Counted from the stretch's first letter, positions 7,867 through 17,965 are shown. The stretch: DNA of 54,410 bases from Ignavibacteriota bacterium (GCA_003820375.1 RPQH01000022.1:1-54410); one strand, 5' to 3'. Notes: generated by a model from the sequence alone, not told the origin. Program-made: numbers and translations.

Positions 7867-9843
7867 TTATTTAACAAGCACCATACGTTTTACATCATTA
7901 AAGTTAGCAGTATTTATTTTGTAAAAATATACTCCGCTTGCAAGCTCTGATGCATTGAACAATACTTTATGTGCTCCCGCTTCCCGGAATTCATTTACTA
8001 GGGTTTTAACTTCTTTACCTAATATATCGTATACCTTTATCTCAACTTTATTTGACTGTGCAACTGTATATTCTATAGTTGTAACAGGATTAAACGGGTT
8101 GGGATAATTCTGCTTCAGCTCGTAGGTATAAGGATTATTAACAGGTTTATTATCTGTCTGTTCAAGAGAAAACTGTGTGGATACCGGTACTAAAGGAATA
8201 TCTATATATGAATTTTCATCTAAGAACATATAATTGTTTGCATAATTAAGTACGGGTAATACAAAAGGATTATTTTCAAGCACGTACTGATTTTCATACA
8301 AACTATTATCCAGGTTTGTTAAAGTAATTCTGATTTTATTTCCTGCCCTGAAAATATGCGAGTGTGCCTGCCCTTTAAATGAAGCTGTTCTGAGTGAATT
8401 AGCAGAATAATTCCTGTCGGTATAATTAATTCTGTTTATGAGGCGCATTGAGCCATCGGGCTTAACTTCATATATCTGGAAATTAAATTGGCAAAATGGT
8501 CCCTTAGTTGATAAATATTTAATTTTAACCCATGGTATGCCGGTCATTTTTTTATCTGTTGTAAGAGGGTCTGAGTCAAAGTTTATATTAAATTTTTTAA
8601 ATTTTGAATTAAATTCTTCACCTTGAAATCCTTCATTAAAAGCCTGGTGCATTGTCAGCCCGCCGGTAACACGGTTAGGTAAATTAATGCTGGTTTGAAT
8701 AGCATTGGGAGTCGTAAGTAATTTTCCCCTTCTGTTAAAATACAACCTCCAATTAGAAGTATTCTGAGGCGGCCAAACTGTCGAGCTGTCATGATGAAAA
8801 GTTAAATAGTCATTGACTACCGGAAATGATGTGGAAGCATACTGAAATTTTGGAGCATTCAGAGTTCCGTTTTCGATTCCGAAGAGCCAATAGTAGTACC
8901 AATCATTATAGAAATTCATGTGCCATTGGTCTTCCGTAGGCGATAGATCACCTCCATGGCCCTGGACTGCTCCTAAATACATTCTGAACGGTGCCTGGAT
9001 AAGTGAAGTAGACTGGATAATACCCGAGCCATTAAAAAATTTATCCTGCCAGGAACCCTCAACAATTAAAGGTACAGTACTGTTAGGAACAATATTCATG
9101 AAATCCCTGTCTTTAGGCATCCAGTAAGCCAAGCTATCCCACTTATTTTTGTTATTTGCAAATATCCAGTTAGACATTCTATCCACTAACGAATTATATC
9201 TCGCAATACTGGGCGGATAAGTAACTGACCAGGCAAAAGTTGTTTTTATGCTGCCATTCTCAATCCAGCTTGTCGCAAAATCCGGTGGTGCCAGTGCTGA
9301 AATTATGGTTCTAACCTGCAATCCCAAACAACAAGCCATGAATGGAACTAAACCACCCTGCGAACCTCCCATAACAAGAATGTTATTTGGATTAGAGCCA
9401 TTGATAGAATCTCTTTTAACCCAGTTAACTATCTGAATAAAATCCTGGGCTTCAGTCCTGCTGATAAGATTTGAAACACCTCCCGAATTGCCCTGCCCTC
9501 TCATGCTGAACGACATTGTATAATAACCAAACTCAGCCTGTGCCTGGCAAAACCCGACTAAAGCTTCTTTTCTGTCTCCATATCCGTGAACCATGATTAC
9601 AGTAGGCCACCCGTTCGGAGGAGGTGCAGTTTGCGGAACAAATTTTACTCCGTCTATTAATACGTTATCGTTAAGCGTAATAAAAAAATCGGTTCTCGTA
9701 ACAGTATATAACGGGTTATCTGCTGTTTTTCCAATAATTGGGAAATTAAAATCTTCCGGAATCGGTTTATTTCTTTGCTGCGGATATGTGTTAAATATCA
9801 AACATGACAAAAATAGTATTGTACATAATTTGATTACTTTCAT
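7867..9843 (-). CDS. Secreted alpha/beta hydrolase (S15/CocE-like) with T9SS tail, paralogue 4
   Basis: A 658-residue paralogue. Signal peptide ~1-22; HGYG at 86-89; triad Ser161 (GGSQGG), Asp267 (WQDKFF), His296 (GHGGD); beta-sandwich domain ~360-560; T9SS tail ~575-658 (NYPNPFNPVTTIEYT, IKVYDILGKEVKTLVN, MVLVK). It lacks the GQTS insertion, like paralogues 1 and 7. Its T9SS tail is almost the same as that of paralogue 7, suggesting recent duplication or gene conversion of the tail. AGGAG lies 6 bp before the ATG. No GGCGAC promoter box was found upstream. Own terminator at 7803-7837. Confidence 0.85.
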   Translation of the reverse strand: MKVIKLCTILFLSCLIFNTYPQQRNKPIPEDFNFPIIGKTADNPLYTVTRTDFFITLNDNVLIDGVKFVPQTAPPPNGWPTVIMVHGYGDRKEALVGFCQAQAEFGYYTMSFSMRGQGNSGGVSNLISRTEAQDFIQIVNWVKRDSINGSNPNNILVMGGSQGGLVPFMACCLGLQVRTIISALAPPDFATSWIENGSIKTTFAWSVTYPPSIARYNSLVDRMSNWIFANNKNKWDSLAYWMPKDRDFMNIVPNSTVPLIVEGSWQDKFFNGSGIIQSTSLIQAPFRMYLGAVQGHGGDLSPTEDQWHMNFYNDWYYYWLFGIENGTLNAPKFQYASTSFPVVNDYLTFHHDSSTVWPPQNTSNWRLYFNRRGKLLTTPNAIQTSINLPNRVTGGLTMHQAFNEGFQGEEFNSKFKKFNINFDSDPLTTDKKMTGIPWVKIKYLSTKGPFCQFNFQIYEVKPDGSMRLINRINYTDRNYSANSLRTASFKGQAHSHIFRAGNKIRITLTNLDNSLYENQYVLENNPFVLPVLNYANNYMFLDENSYIDIPLVPVSTQFSLEQTDNKPVNNPYTYELKQNYPNPFNPVTTIEYTVAQSNKVEIKVYDILGKEVKTLVNEFREAGAHKVLFNASELASGVYFYKINTANFNDVKRMVLVK

Positions 9844-10659
9844 TGTATTCTCCTAATAATGAATAAAATATATAACCACTTGTTAAAGATAACATAAGTT
9901 ACAATAATTTCCTTTTTTATAGATATTTATTGCCGGGTTAATCATACCGGTTGGCCACCAAATCAGAACTATAATAACTCTCATAAATATATATAAGTTC
10001 TTCAATGAGTTAGAAAAGCGGAACTGGCGGAAGTATTATTAAATAACAGTTTGCATTATTGTCTTTAAAATATTATTTGCCATACCTTATTTTGTTGGTT
10101 TTCCGGCTATAATTTAAAGCAATATATATAATTTCATGTCGCAATATTTTTTATTTTATTTCTTTCTTCCAAAAAGTGCTTTTTCTTTGAAAAAAGACGA
10201 TTAAATTACAAATGATTTATCCATCCGGGAGCTTAATTTACAGTATATTGTAAAGATTTGAAATTTAATATCTTAACTATGAAACTACACAAATATTAAT
10301 TCACTGTATTTTTAATATTTATCACTTCACCAATTTTGGTAGCAATGTTTAATAGTCCCAAAAGCGTATTTTTTATTATAATAACGACATATATTACTAA
10401 CAATAATAGCTAAGTGTTTCACGTAAACGGATGAATTTATAAAACATAAAACAAACAAGCATAGATATTTATTAAAATTCGGATAATTATTTTTATCAAA
10501 GGTTTAAATTGAAAATATGATTAATTATTTTCAAATAATTTTAATTTTGATAGAAATAAAAACAATATAAAAAATGAAAAACAAATCCCCGGAATAAATG
10601 CCGGGGATTTGTTATATAGTTATTGTATTTCTTAAATTTTTCTATTTCAAATATTCAGT
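9844..10659. other. 816-bp AT-rich gap without a gene
   Basis: I see no gene or RNA here. The right end holds the terminator of paralogue 5 at 10581-10612. The rest is AT-rich sequence upstream of paralogue 4; the GGCGAC promoter box of paralogues 1-3 is absent. Confidence 0.5.
10581..10612 (-). terminator. Terminator of paralogue 5
   Basis: ACAAATCCCCGG and CCGGGGATTTGT form a perfect 12-bp stem around AATAAATG. On the minus strand a TTTTTCATTTTTT tract follows. It lies ~50 bp after the stop codon at 10660. Confidence 0.85.
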
Positions 10660-12666
10660 TTATTTCAACAATACCATTCTCTTCACATCCTGGAAACCTG
10701 CGCTTGTTATTTTATAAAAATAAATTCCGCTGGCAAGCTCCGATGCATTGAAAAATACTGAATGCTCTCCTGCCTCCTGGAATTCATTTACTAATGTTTT
10801 AACTTCTCTTCCAAGTAAATCGTAAATCTTCAGTGTTACCAAATCCTGTTTTGCAATTGTGTATTGAATTGTTGTTGCCGGGTTAAATGGATTAGGATAA
10901 TTCTGATTCAGTTTATATTCAACCGGGTCAGTTGTTGAAAATACATTCTCTGTGAAAGCATCCAGACCTGTACTTACAACCGGTATATCAATATAAGTAT
11001 TGCTGTTCAGGTTAATATAATTATTGCTGTTAACTAATACAGGAAGTACAAACGGATTCGTTTGCAATAACAGTGTATCTTCAGGAAAGCTTGCATCAAG
11101 ATTTGTTGCTGTAACTTTTATTTTGTTACCTGCTTTGAAAATATGTGAATGTGCCTGTCCGTTTATTAATGTCGTCTTTACTGAGTTTGCGACATTGTTT
11201 CTGTCTGTATAATTAATCCTGTTCACAAGTCTTTGAGTACCGTTTGGCAGCACATCATATATCTGGAAATTGTATTGACATGAGGATGGTGATGAAGATG
11301 AATATTGCAAATTAACTTTTGGAACACCAACCATTTTCACATCAGAAGCAAGAGCAGTTGTGGTAAAATTAAGATTCACTTTTTTAAACCTGTTTTTAAA
11401 GAAAGAACCGGTAAACTCTTCATTTATTGCCTGTGTCATAGTTAATCCATTTGTAACCTTATTTTGCAAATTAATTCTGCTGTTGGGATTAGTGTTTGGA
11501 ACAGTTCTCAATTGCTGGTTTGTCCTGAAATATAATCTCAGGTTTGAATTATTTGCCGGCGGCCATACTGTCGAGCTGTCATGAACAAATGTCCAGTGGT
11601 TATTTACCGCAGGATGTATAGTCGAAGCATATTGATATTTAGGTGCATCCATCGTTCCGTTATTATAACCATACAACCAGTAGAAGAACCAATCATTAAA
11701 AAAGTTCATGTGCCACTGGTCTTCAGTACCAGATTGGTCACTTCCGTGCCCGGCAACTGCTCCAAGGTACATTCTGAATGGAGAAGTATTTAAAGTTGTT
11801 GCCTGTATTATACCCGAAGCATTAAAGAATTTATCCTGCCATGAACCTTCCATTATTAAAGGTGTCGTATTATTGGGGACTAAAGTCATAAAATCCCTGT
11901 CAATCGGCATCCAGTAAGCTAAGCTGTCCCATTTTTCCTTAGTATCAGCTATTATCCAGCCAGCAAATCTTCCAACTGTCGAATTGTATCTTGCAATATC
12001 CGGTGTATAATTCACTGTCCAGAGCAGAGACATCTTAATGCTTCCATTTTCAATCCAGCTTGATGCAAAATCAGGTGGAGCTAAAGCGGAGATAATAGTT
12101 TTAACACCTAAGCTTCCAACCGAAGTTTGTCCCATGCATGCAGCCATGTAAGGCAGCATACCCCCCTGTGACCCACCCATAATTAAAATATTGTCAGGAT
12201 CAGAACCATTTACAGAATCGCTTTTTATCCAATTTACTACTTCAATCAGATCCGTTGCTTCAGTTCTGCTAATCAGGTTTGATAAGCCGCCTGAAAGACC
12301 CTGTCCCCTTACACTAAATGACATCGTGTAATATCCATATGCCGCCTGTGCACTGCAAAAGCCGGCTAAATATTCTTTATCACTTCCATATCCATGATGC
12401 ATAATAACTGTTGGCCAGCCTCCCGCTGGAATTGTAGCTTGAGGTATGAATTTAACAGCATCAAGAATTACCCCGTCACGAAGTGTAATGGTAAAATCAG
12501 TTCTTGTTACGATGTATGGCGGATCATCGGTCGTCTTTGGCAATAATTGAAATTGAAAATCATCTATCCCTCTGTGCTTATTACTTTGTGTTTTTTGGTC
12601 TTGCGCATATGAGTTAATGATAAACGACATTAACAAAACATAAAACAATGGCTTAATTATTTTCAT
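10660..12666 (-). CDS. Secreted alpha/beta hydrolase (S15/CocE-like) with T9SS tail, paralogue 5
   Basis: A 668-residue paralogue. Signal peptide ~1-21; oxyanion region HHGYG with a doubled His; triad Ser166 (GGSQGG), Asp278 (WQDKFF), His307 (GHGSD, where paralogues 1-4 have GHGGD); GQTSVGSLG insertion after the nucleophile; beta-sandwich domain ~380-575; T9SS tail ~585-668 (NYPNPFNPATTIQYT, MVLLK). GAAGGGA precedes the ATG. Terminator at 10581-10612. Predicted secreted hydrolase of unknown substrate. The His-Gly-Ser-Asp variant is shared with paralogue 6. Confidence 0.85.
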   Translation of the reverse strand: MKIIKPLFYVLLMSFIINSYAQDQKTQSNKHRGIDDFQFQLLPKTTDDPPYIVTRTDFTITLRDGVILDAVKFIPQATIPAGGWPTVIMHHGYGSDKEYLAGFCSAQAAYGYYTMSFSVRGQGLSGGLSNLISRTEATDLIEVVNWIKSDSVNGSDPDNILIMGGSQGGMLPYMAACMGQTSVGSLGVKTIISALAPPDFASSWIENGSIKMSLLWTVNYTPDIARYNSTVGRFAGWIIADTKEKWDSLAYWMPIDRDFMTLVPNNTTPLIMEGSWQDKFFNASGIIQATTLNTSPFRMYLGAVAGHGSDQSGTEDQWHMNFFNDWFFYWLYGYNNGTMDAPKYQYASTIHPAVNNHWTFVHDSSTVWPPANNSNLRLYFRTNQQLRTVPNTNPNSRINLQNKVTNGLTMTQAINEEFTGSFFKNRFKKVNLNFTTTALASDVKMVGVPKVNLQYSSSSPSSCQYNFQIYDVLPNGTQRLVNRINYTDRNNVANSVKTTLINGQAHSHIFKAGNKIKVTATNLDASFPEDTLLLQTNPFVLPVLVNSNNYINLNSNTYIDIPVVSTGLDAFTENVFSTTDPVEYKLNQNYPNPFNPATTIQYTIAKQDLVTLKIYDLLGREVKTLVNEFQEAGEHSVFFNASELASGIYFYKITSAGFQDVKRMVLLK

Positions 12667-13002
12667 GTATAATTAATCCCTTCTAACAATATAGTTATAG
12701 AAATTATTGATTTATAATTCCACTAATAATAACAATCCCCCCGGATTTAATTATTATTATTTACGTGTTTTTGGAGTATAAACAAAGACTTAATAACTGC
12801 GACATTTAAATATTAGTTCTTATGAGGTTTATAAATTTTCATAAATTATTTAATGTCAGTAATTTAGAGGCAAATATTTTTATTGTATTTTCAGTACTTT
12901 AATAACTCTTTGTTTATATGTAAAAAAAATCCCCCGTCTTTTTAGACAAGGGATTTATGAATTTTCTCTGATATTGTTAATACAGTATTTGCGGAATTCT
13001 AA
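12667..13002. other. 336-bp gap between paralogues 5 and 6
   Basis: No gene. It contains the terminator of paralogue 6 (12922-12956) and otherwise AT-rich sequence upstream of paralogue 5. A GCGACAT word at 12799-12805 resembles words upstream of paralogues 4 and 6, but spacing is not conserved. Confidence 0.45.
12922..12956 (-). terminator. Terminator of paralogue 6
   Basis: On the minus strand AAATCCC, two mismatched bases, GTCT, a short loop, AGAC and GGGATTT form an interrupted stem followed by eight T. It lies ~50 bp after the stop codon at 13003. Confidence 0.75.
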
Positions 13003-15021
13003 TTATTTCACCAATACCATACGCTTCACATCGCGGAAGCTGCCGCTTATTATTTTATAGAAATAAACACCGCTGGCTAGCTCTGATGCATTGAACATAA
13101 CATTATGTGTTCCTGCTTCTTTAAATTCATTTACAAGGGTTTTAACTTCTTTTCCAAGTATATCATATATCTTCAGCTCAACTTTACCCTGTACAGGTAT
13201 GGAATACTCAATCAACGTAACGGGGTTAAAAGGATTTGGATAGTTTTGGCTCAACTTAAACTCCAATGCACTATTGGTTGAATTGGTATTGCCTGATATA
13301 TCCTGTGATGTATTTACAACCGGGATATCAATATAACTGCTGCTGTTCAGGTTAATAATATTTTTATTGTTGATTAATACTGGAAGTACAAAAGGATTTG
13401 ATTCAAGCAATACACTGTCTTCAGGGCTTGTGTCAAGATTCGTTACGGTAACTCTTATTTTATTTCCTGCCTTAAAAATATGCGAATGTGCCTGCCCGTT
13501 TATGTTAACCGTCTTTACTGCATTTGCTGTTGTGTAATTCCTGTCAGTATAGTTTATCCTGTTCACCAGCCTTTGAGAGCCGTCGGGCTTAACTTCAAAT
13601 ATCTGGAAATTAAACTGGCAAAACGGACCTGCGTTTGAAGAATATTGTAAGTTTACTTTCGGCACACCAACCATCTTCTTATCTGCTGTTAATACAGATG
13701 AGGTGAAATTAACCGTTTGCTTTGTGAATTTTGACGTAAATCCTGAACCTTTAAACTCGTAGTTAACTGCATCCTCCATGGTTAACCCTCCTGTCACAGT
13801 ATTATTTAATGTTGCTTTTGCATTTCCATTTTGGTTAGGATTATCCCTTAGCTGCCCGTTCTGTCCAAAGTATAGCCTCTGGTTTGTGTTATTGGGAGGA
13901 AGCCAGACTGTTGAGCTGTCATGTTTAAATGCCCAGTATTTATTTGCGACAGGATACATAGTTGAACCATACTGGTATTTAGGTGCATTTAATACACCGT
14001 TTTCCACACCAAAGAGCCAATAGTAATACCAGTCATTATAAAAGTTCATATGCCACTGGTCTTCGGAAGGCGATTGATCGGAACCATGTCCCTGCACTGC
14101 TCCAAGGTACATTCTGAACGGAGCGTTAAGCAGGGTTGTTGATTGAGAGATTCCCGAGGCATTAAAGAACTTATCCTGCCATGAACCTTCAACAATTAAC
14201 GGGGTTGTGTTATTAGGAACTAAGTTCATGAAATCCCTGTCTATAGGAAGCCAATATGCAATGCTGTCCCATTTTTCTTTATTATTTGTGTATATCCAAT
14301 CTGCTATTCTTCCTGTAAGTGAATTATATTTCACAGTATCAGGATGATAGCTCACAGACCACAGTAAAGTCATTTTAATCGAGCCGTTCTCAATCCAGCT
14401 TGAAGCAAAATCCGGCGGAGCAAGTGCAGAAATAATCGTCTTCACATTAAGTTTACCAATAGATGTTTGCCCCAAACTTGCAGCCATAAACGGCAGTAAA
14501 CCACCCTGCGAACCACCCATTACAAGGATATTATTGGGATTAGCGCCATTTACCGAATCAGCTTTAACCCAATTAACAATCTCTATAAAATCCATTGCCT
14601 CGGTCCTGCTGATAAGATTTGATAATCCGCCTGAATGCCCCTGCCCTCTTACGCTAAAGGTCATTGTATAATATCCAAACACAGCCTGGTCAAAGCAAAA
14701 TTTGGCGATTGTTTCTTTTTCGTTACCATAGCCGTGAACCATTATAACTGTCGGCCATCCGCCAACCGGCACTGCGCCTCTTGGTATAAATTTTACAGCA
14801 TCAATAATTACCCCGTCACGGAGAGTAATTGTAAAATCAACACGAAGCGGCTGGGCCGCATCGTTGTGGTGCGGGTTATATTTTGGCAGGTTAGGAAAAT
14901 TATATTTATCCAGGTTGCGGGGAATACGAATATGACGCGGACGGTTTTCTGAAAATAAATGATTGATTGAAGAAAAAATGGAAATAAATAAAATAAATGT
15001 GATTGTAATTGTTTTCAGCAT
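13003..15021 (-). CDS. Secreted alpha/beta hydrolase (S15/CocE-like) with T9SS tail, paralogue 6
   Basis: A 672-residue paralogue with a longer, His-rich pro-region after the signal peptide (~1-25). HGYG at 96-99; triad Ser171 (GGSQGG), Asp283 (WQDKFF), His312 (GHGSD); GQTSIGKLN insertion after the nucleophile, as in paralogue 3; beta-sandwich domain ~385-580; T9SS tail ~590-672 (NYPNPFNPVTLIEYS, IKIYD-type motif, MVLVK). No clear Shine-Dalgarno precedes the ATG. Terminator at 12922-12956. Predicted secreted hydrolase; substrate unknown. Confidence 0.85.
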   Translation of the reverse strand: MLKTITITFILFISIFSSINHLFSENRPRHIRIPRNLDKYNFPNLPKYNPHHNDAAQPLRVDFTITLRDGVIIDAVKFIPRGAVPVGGWPTVIMVHGYGNEKETIAKFCFDQAVFGYYTMTFSVRGQGHSGGLSNLISRTEAMDFIEIVNWVKADSVNGANPNNILVMGGSQGGLLPFMAASLGQTSIGKLNVKTIISALAPPDFASSWIENGSIKMTLLWSVSYHPDTVKYNSLTGRIADWIYTNNKEKWDSIAYWLPIDRDFMNLVPNNTTPLIVEGSWQDKFFNASGISQSTTLLNAPFRMYLGAVQGHGSDQSPSEDQWHMNFYNDWYYYWLFGVENGVLNAPKYQYGSTMYPVANKYWAFKHDSSTVWLPPNNTNQRLYFGQNGQLRDNPNQNGNAKATLNNTVTGGLTMEDAVNYEFKGSGFTSKFTKQTVNFTSSVLTADKKMVGVPKVNLQYSSNAGPFCQFNFQIFEVKPDGSQRLVNRINYTDRNYTTANAVKTVNINGQAHSHIFKAGNKIRVTVTNLDTSPEDSVLLESNPFVLPVLINNKNIINLNSSSYIDIPVVNTSQDISGNTNSTNSALEFKLSQNYPNPFNPVTLIEYSIPVQGKVELKIYDILGKEVKTLVNEFKEAGTHNVMFNASELASGVYFYKIISGSFRDVKRMVLVK

Positions 15022-15262
15022 AGATTCAATAATTTAACAATTAATAAATAATGATTATTGGGTGAATTAAAAGCAACGTAGTTCAATACAAAAAAAATTG
15101 TATGAAATAATAATGCGACATATCAAGTGAAAGCATCAAAACGCGGGGGATGAATTAATAGTTCTTTTAGGCAGGGTATATTATCTAAACTGTAAAATAA
15201 TTTTTTATAAACCCATAATTATACAAACAGCCGGGTTTAAAAAATATGTTCAGGTAAATTAT

Positions 15263-15295
15263 AAATCCCGGGCTTAATCAGCCCGGGATTTTTTT
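15263..15295. terminator. Strong hairpin between paralogue 6 and the small membrane ORF
   Basis: AAATCCCGGGC and GCCCGGGATTT form a perfect 11-bp stem with loop TTAATCA. A clean T run follows on the plus strand (15290-15295); on the minus strand the following tract is only moderately T-rich. By position it should end the minus-strand transcript of paralogue 7 and the small ORF. Confidence 0.6.
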
Positions 15296-15302
15296 GAGTA
15301 TT

Positions 15303-15386
15303 CTAATTTCTGTATGCTTTATATATTTCAAAAATAAACGGCAACGAAAACAATACAGCAAATGTAACTAAAATTAATGTTATCAT
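15303..15386 (-). CDS. Possible 27-residue single-pass membrane peptide
   Basis: A very short frame starting MITLILVTFAVLFSLPFIF and ending in basic and polar residues (EIYKAYRN): one hydrophobic helix with a short charged tail. GAGGAG lies 10 bp before the ATG at 15386, and an in-frame ATG at 15404 would give 33 residues. It sits just downstream of the stop codon of paralogue 7 and just before a strong hairpin, so it would be the last gene of that transcript. Function unknown. The good ribosome site and the position support it; the length is the main reason for doubt. Confidence 0.45.
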   Translation of the reverse strand: MITLILVTFAVLFSLPFIFEIYKAYRN

Positions 15387-15413
15387 TTTTTCTTGTCTCC
15401 TCATTTATTGTTA

Positions 15414-17444
15414 TTATTTCACCAAAACCATACGTTTTACATCATTAAAGTTTGCAGAAGATATTTTGTAGAAGTAAACTCCGCTTGAAAGCTCTGATGC
15501 ATTGAACACTACTTTATGTGCTCCCGCTTCCAGGAATTCATTTACAAGGGTTTTTACTTCTTTACCTAATATATCGTATACCTTTATCTCAACCTTATTT
15601 GACTGTGCAATTGTATATTCTATAGTTGTAACAGGATTAAACGGGTTCGGATAATTCTGCTTTAATTCAAATGAATATGGATTATTATTTTCATTATCGT
15701 CCTTAATAAAGGTGGTGCTTAAATTACCCGTAGAACGGACAACCGGCAGCTCAAGATACGACTGGCTATTAAGGTAAACAGCATGAGTACTATTTGCTAA
15801 TATAGGCAGTACAAAAGGATTCGTCGTCATAAATACAGTATCAGTCGGTGCTGTATCAAGGTTTGTGATTACAACCCTTAATTTGCTTCCTGCACTTATT
15901 ATATGTGAATGACCCTGGCCTTTGAAGTTAGCAGTCTTTTTAACGTTCTTTATTGTATAATTCCTGTCTGTATAATTGGCTCTTGTTATAAATCTTGATG
16001 TACCGTTCGGCATAATCTCATACAACTGGTAATTAATCTGTACAAATGTATTTGAATTTGACTGGTATTGAACATTGAATTTCGGAACACCTGTAAATTC
16101 GGTATTGACCATGAAAGGTTCTGTATCGAATGTCAGCTTTGCTTTTCTAAATTTATTGTTGAAATTTGCACCTGTAAACTCGGCATCAACTGCCTGCTGC
16201 ATTGTTAAACCGCCTGAAACATAGTTCACAAGATTGATTTTATCTGAGTTTCCGCCTGCAGTTGTTTTTAATTTTGAATTCTTATTGAAATATAATCTCA
16301 GGTTTGTTGATACCTCTGATAACGGAACTTCAGAACTGTCATGTACAAATGACCAGTAATTATTTACAATTGGAAATTTGGATGATGCATACTGGTATTT
16401 GGGATGGTCAAGTGCGCCGTTTTGCATATCAAAAAGCCAGTAGAAGAACCAATCATTGAACCAGTTCATATGCCATATGTCTTCAGCATCGGAGTGATCA
16501 CCGCCGTGCCCCTGTACTGCACCAATATATGATGAATATGGAACTGTCAGACTGTTTATTCCTTCCATTATATCTGCTGAATTAAAAAACTTATCCTGCC
16601 ATGAACCTTCAACAAGCATTGGAACCGAGCAGTTTGGAATCTCATTCAGGAAATCCCTGTCTTTGGGAACCCAGTATGCTAAGCTATCCCATTTTTCTTT
16701 TGTATTAGCATAAACCCAATCGGACATTCTATCAACAAGAGGAGTATATCTTGCAGTATCGGGTGTATATTCAATAGTCCAGAGAAAAGTCATTTTAATC
16801 GAGCCGTTCTCAATCCAGCTTGACCCAAAGTTCGGAGGTGCAACTGAAGTAATAATAGTTTTAACCGGGGCTCCGTTACAAGCTGCTCTGTAAGGAAGTA
16901 TTCCGCCCTGTGAGCCGCCCATAATTAAAATTTTATTTGGTCCTGAACCATCAGCAGTATCAGCACGAACATAATCAATTAATTCGAGCAGGTCCAGCAT
17001 CTCAACTTTACTTATCAGGTTTGACAGACCGCCGGAGTTTCCCTGTCCCCTTACGCTGAATGTCATTGTATAATATCCGTACTGTGCTTGTGCCTCGCAG
17101 AATTTTGCTAATGTCTCTTTGTTATCACCATAACCATGGACCATGATAACAGTCGGCCATCCGCCAACGGGAACTGCGGCATATGGTACAAACTTTAAAC
17201 AGTCAATTTTTACACCATCACGCATGGTAACAGTAAAGTCCGTGCGGGTAGCTGTAAGTAATGCTGCATCTCTGTATGCCGGTAATAACTGGAAATTTGT
17301 CTTATCGAACGAACCGGGGACTTTGCTGTACTGGGAGTACAAAGAATTGGAGGATAAAAGAATTAACACAAATAAAAAAATAGACCCGAGAATCTGTCTA
17401 TTTCGCCTTAGGGAATTCATAGCAAACATTTTTTTGTTGCTCAC
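15414..17444 (-). CDS. Secreted alpha/beta hydrolase (S15/CocE-like) with T9SS tail, paralogue 7
   Basis: A 676-residue frame from a GTG; ATG codons at 17429 and 17420 are alternatives, and the last gives a more normal signal peptide (MNSLRRNRQILGS onward). HGYG at 103-106; triad Ser178 (GGSQGG), Asp284 (WQDKFF), His313 (GHGGD). It lacks the GQTS insertion and is the most diverged copy (SKVEMLDLLELID in place of SRTEAxDxIEIVN). T9SS tail ~592-676, nearly identical to that of paralogue 4. Co-transcription with the small ORF at 15303-15386 is likely. Last of the seven-gene array; the upstream 1.5 kb is repeat-rich. Confidence 0.83.
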   Translation of the reverse strand: MSNKKMFAMNSLRRNRQILGSIFLFVLILLSSNSLYSQYSKVPGSFDKTNFQLLPAYRDAALLTATRTDFTVTMRDGVKIDCLKFVPYAAVPVGGWPTVIMVHGYGDNKETLAKFCEAQAQYGYYTMTFSVRGQGNSGGLSNLISKVEMLDLLELIDYVRADTADGSGPNKILIMGGSQGGILPYRAACNGAPVKTIITSVAPPNFGSSWIENGSIKMTFLWTIEYTPDTARYTPLVDRMSDWVYANTKEKWDSLAYWVPKDRDFLNEIPNCSVPMLVEGSWQDKFFNSADIMEGINSLTVPYSSYIGAVQGHGGDHSDAEDIWHMNWFNDWFFYWLFDMQNGALDHPKYQYASSKFPIVNNYWSFVHDSSEVPLSEVSTNLRLYFNKNSKLKTTAGGNSDKINLVNYVSGGLTMQQAVDAEFTGANFNNKFRKAKLTFDTEPFMVNTEFTGVPKFNVQYQSNSNTFVQINYQLYEIMPNGTSRFITRANYTDRNYTIKNVKKTANFKGQGHSHIISAGSKLRVVITNLDTAPTDTVFMTTNPFVLPILANSTHAVYLNSQSYLELPVVRSTGNLSTTFIKDDNENNNPYSFELKQNYPNPFNPVTTIEYTIAQSNKVEIKVYDILGKEVKTLVNEFLEAGAHKVVFNASELSSGVYFYKISSANFNDVKRMVLVK

Positions 17445-17827
17445 TTTCTAGTAGAAAAAGATTAATATTAGTTAATTAAAACTTTTTCTGCTATTTATTC
17501 CCTACATATCTAGCACTACAAACTTAGCTCTTTAAGCCTCCCCAAATCAATCACTATTGAGGGTTAATTCTTAAATTACTGATTTTACCCAATTTTCCAT
17601 ATTTTACGGTATAGACCCCTAAACTATTGTTACTACTGGTTTTCGGTGATATGAAAGTACTGCAATTCTTATTAAACCCATGTTTATTTAAAATTTATAG
17701 CAATTTCGCAGATTTTTATCATATAATAGGTTAGGAAAACAGGTGAGAAAAAACTCTATACCCAGTGTACCTGTCATTACCCTGACTGCATCAGGTTTAC
17801 CTGTCTTTGACAGGCACAGGCACCACC

Positions 17828-17885
17828 TGTCATTCCAGCCTGCCTGTACGGGCTAGGCATGTGTAGAAAGCTTGCTGGAATGACA
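17828..17885. repeat. Inverted repeat TGTCATTCCAGC
   Basis: TGTCATTCCAGC at 17828-17839 and GCTGGAATGACA at 17874-17885 are exact complements around 34 bp. Two smaller hairpins (CCTGA/TCAGG at 17781-17795, CCTGTC/GACAGG at 17800-17814) lie just to the left. Probably a dispersed palindromic repeat. Confidence 0.6.
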
Positions 17886-17965
17886 AGCGTGTGTGAAAGC
17901 AGTTCTTTCTTTCTTAAAAGACTATCTGTAACATCATCCCGGATAATGGATAATTAACTTGTATT

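Noticed and set aside
14635..14952. 105-residue plus-strand frame antisense to paralogue 6
   Set aside because: Lies entirely opposite conserved hydrolase codons; composition is that of a shadow frame.
10376..15124. A weak shared word ATGTCGNA (minus strand) upstream of paralogues 4, 5 and 6, near 10385, 12800 and 15117
   Set aside because: Distances to the start codons differ widely (~85 to ~540 bp), no -7 element follows at constant spacing, and the word is short. Not enough to call a second promoter class.
201..17444. Seven hydrolases as one operon
   Set aside because: Hairpin terminators follow paralogues 2, 3, 4, 5 and 6, gaps are 330-850 bp, and three have their own promoter box. Separate units are more likely.
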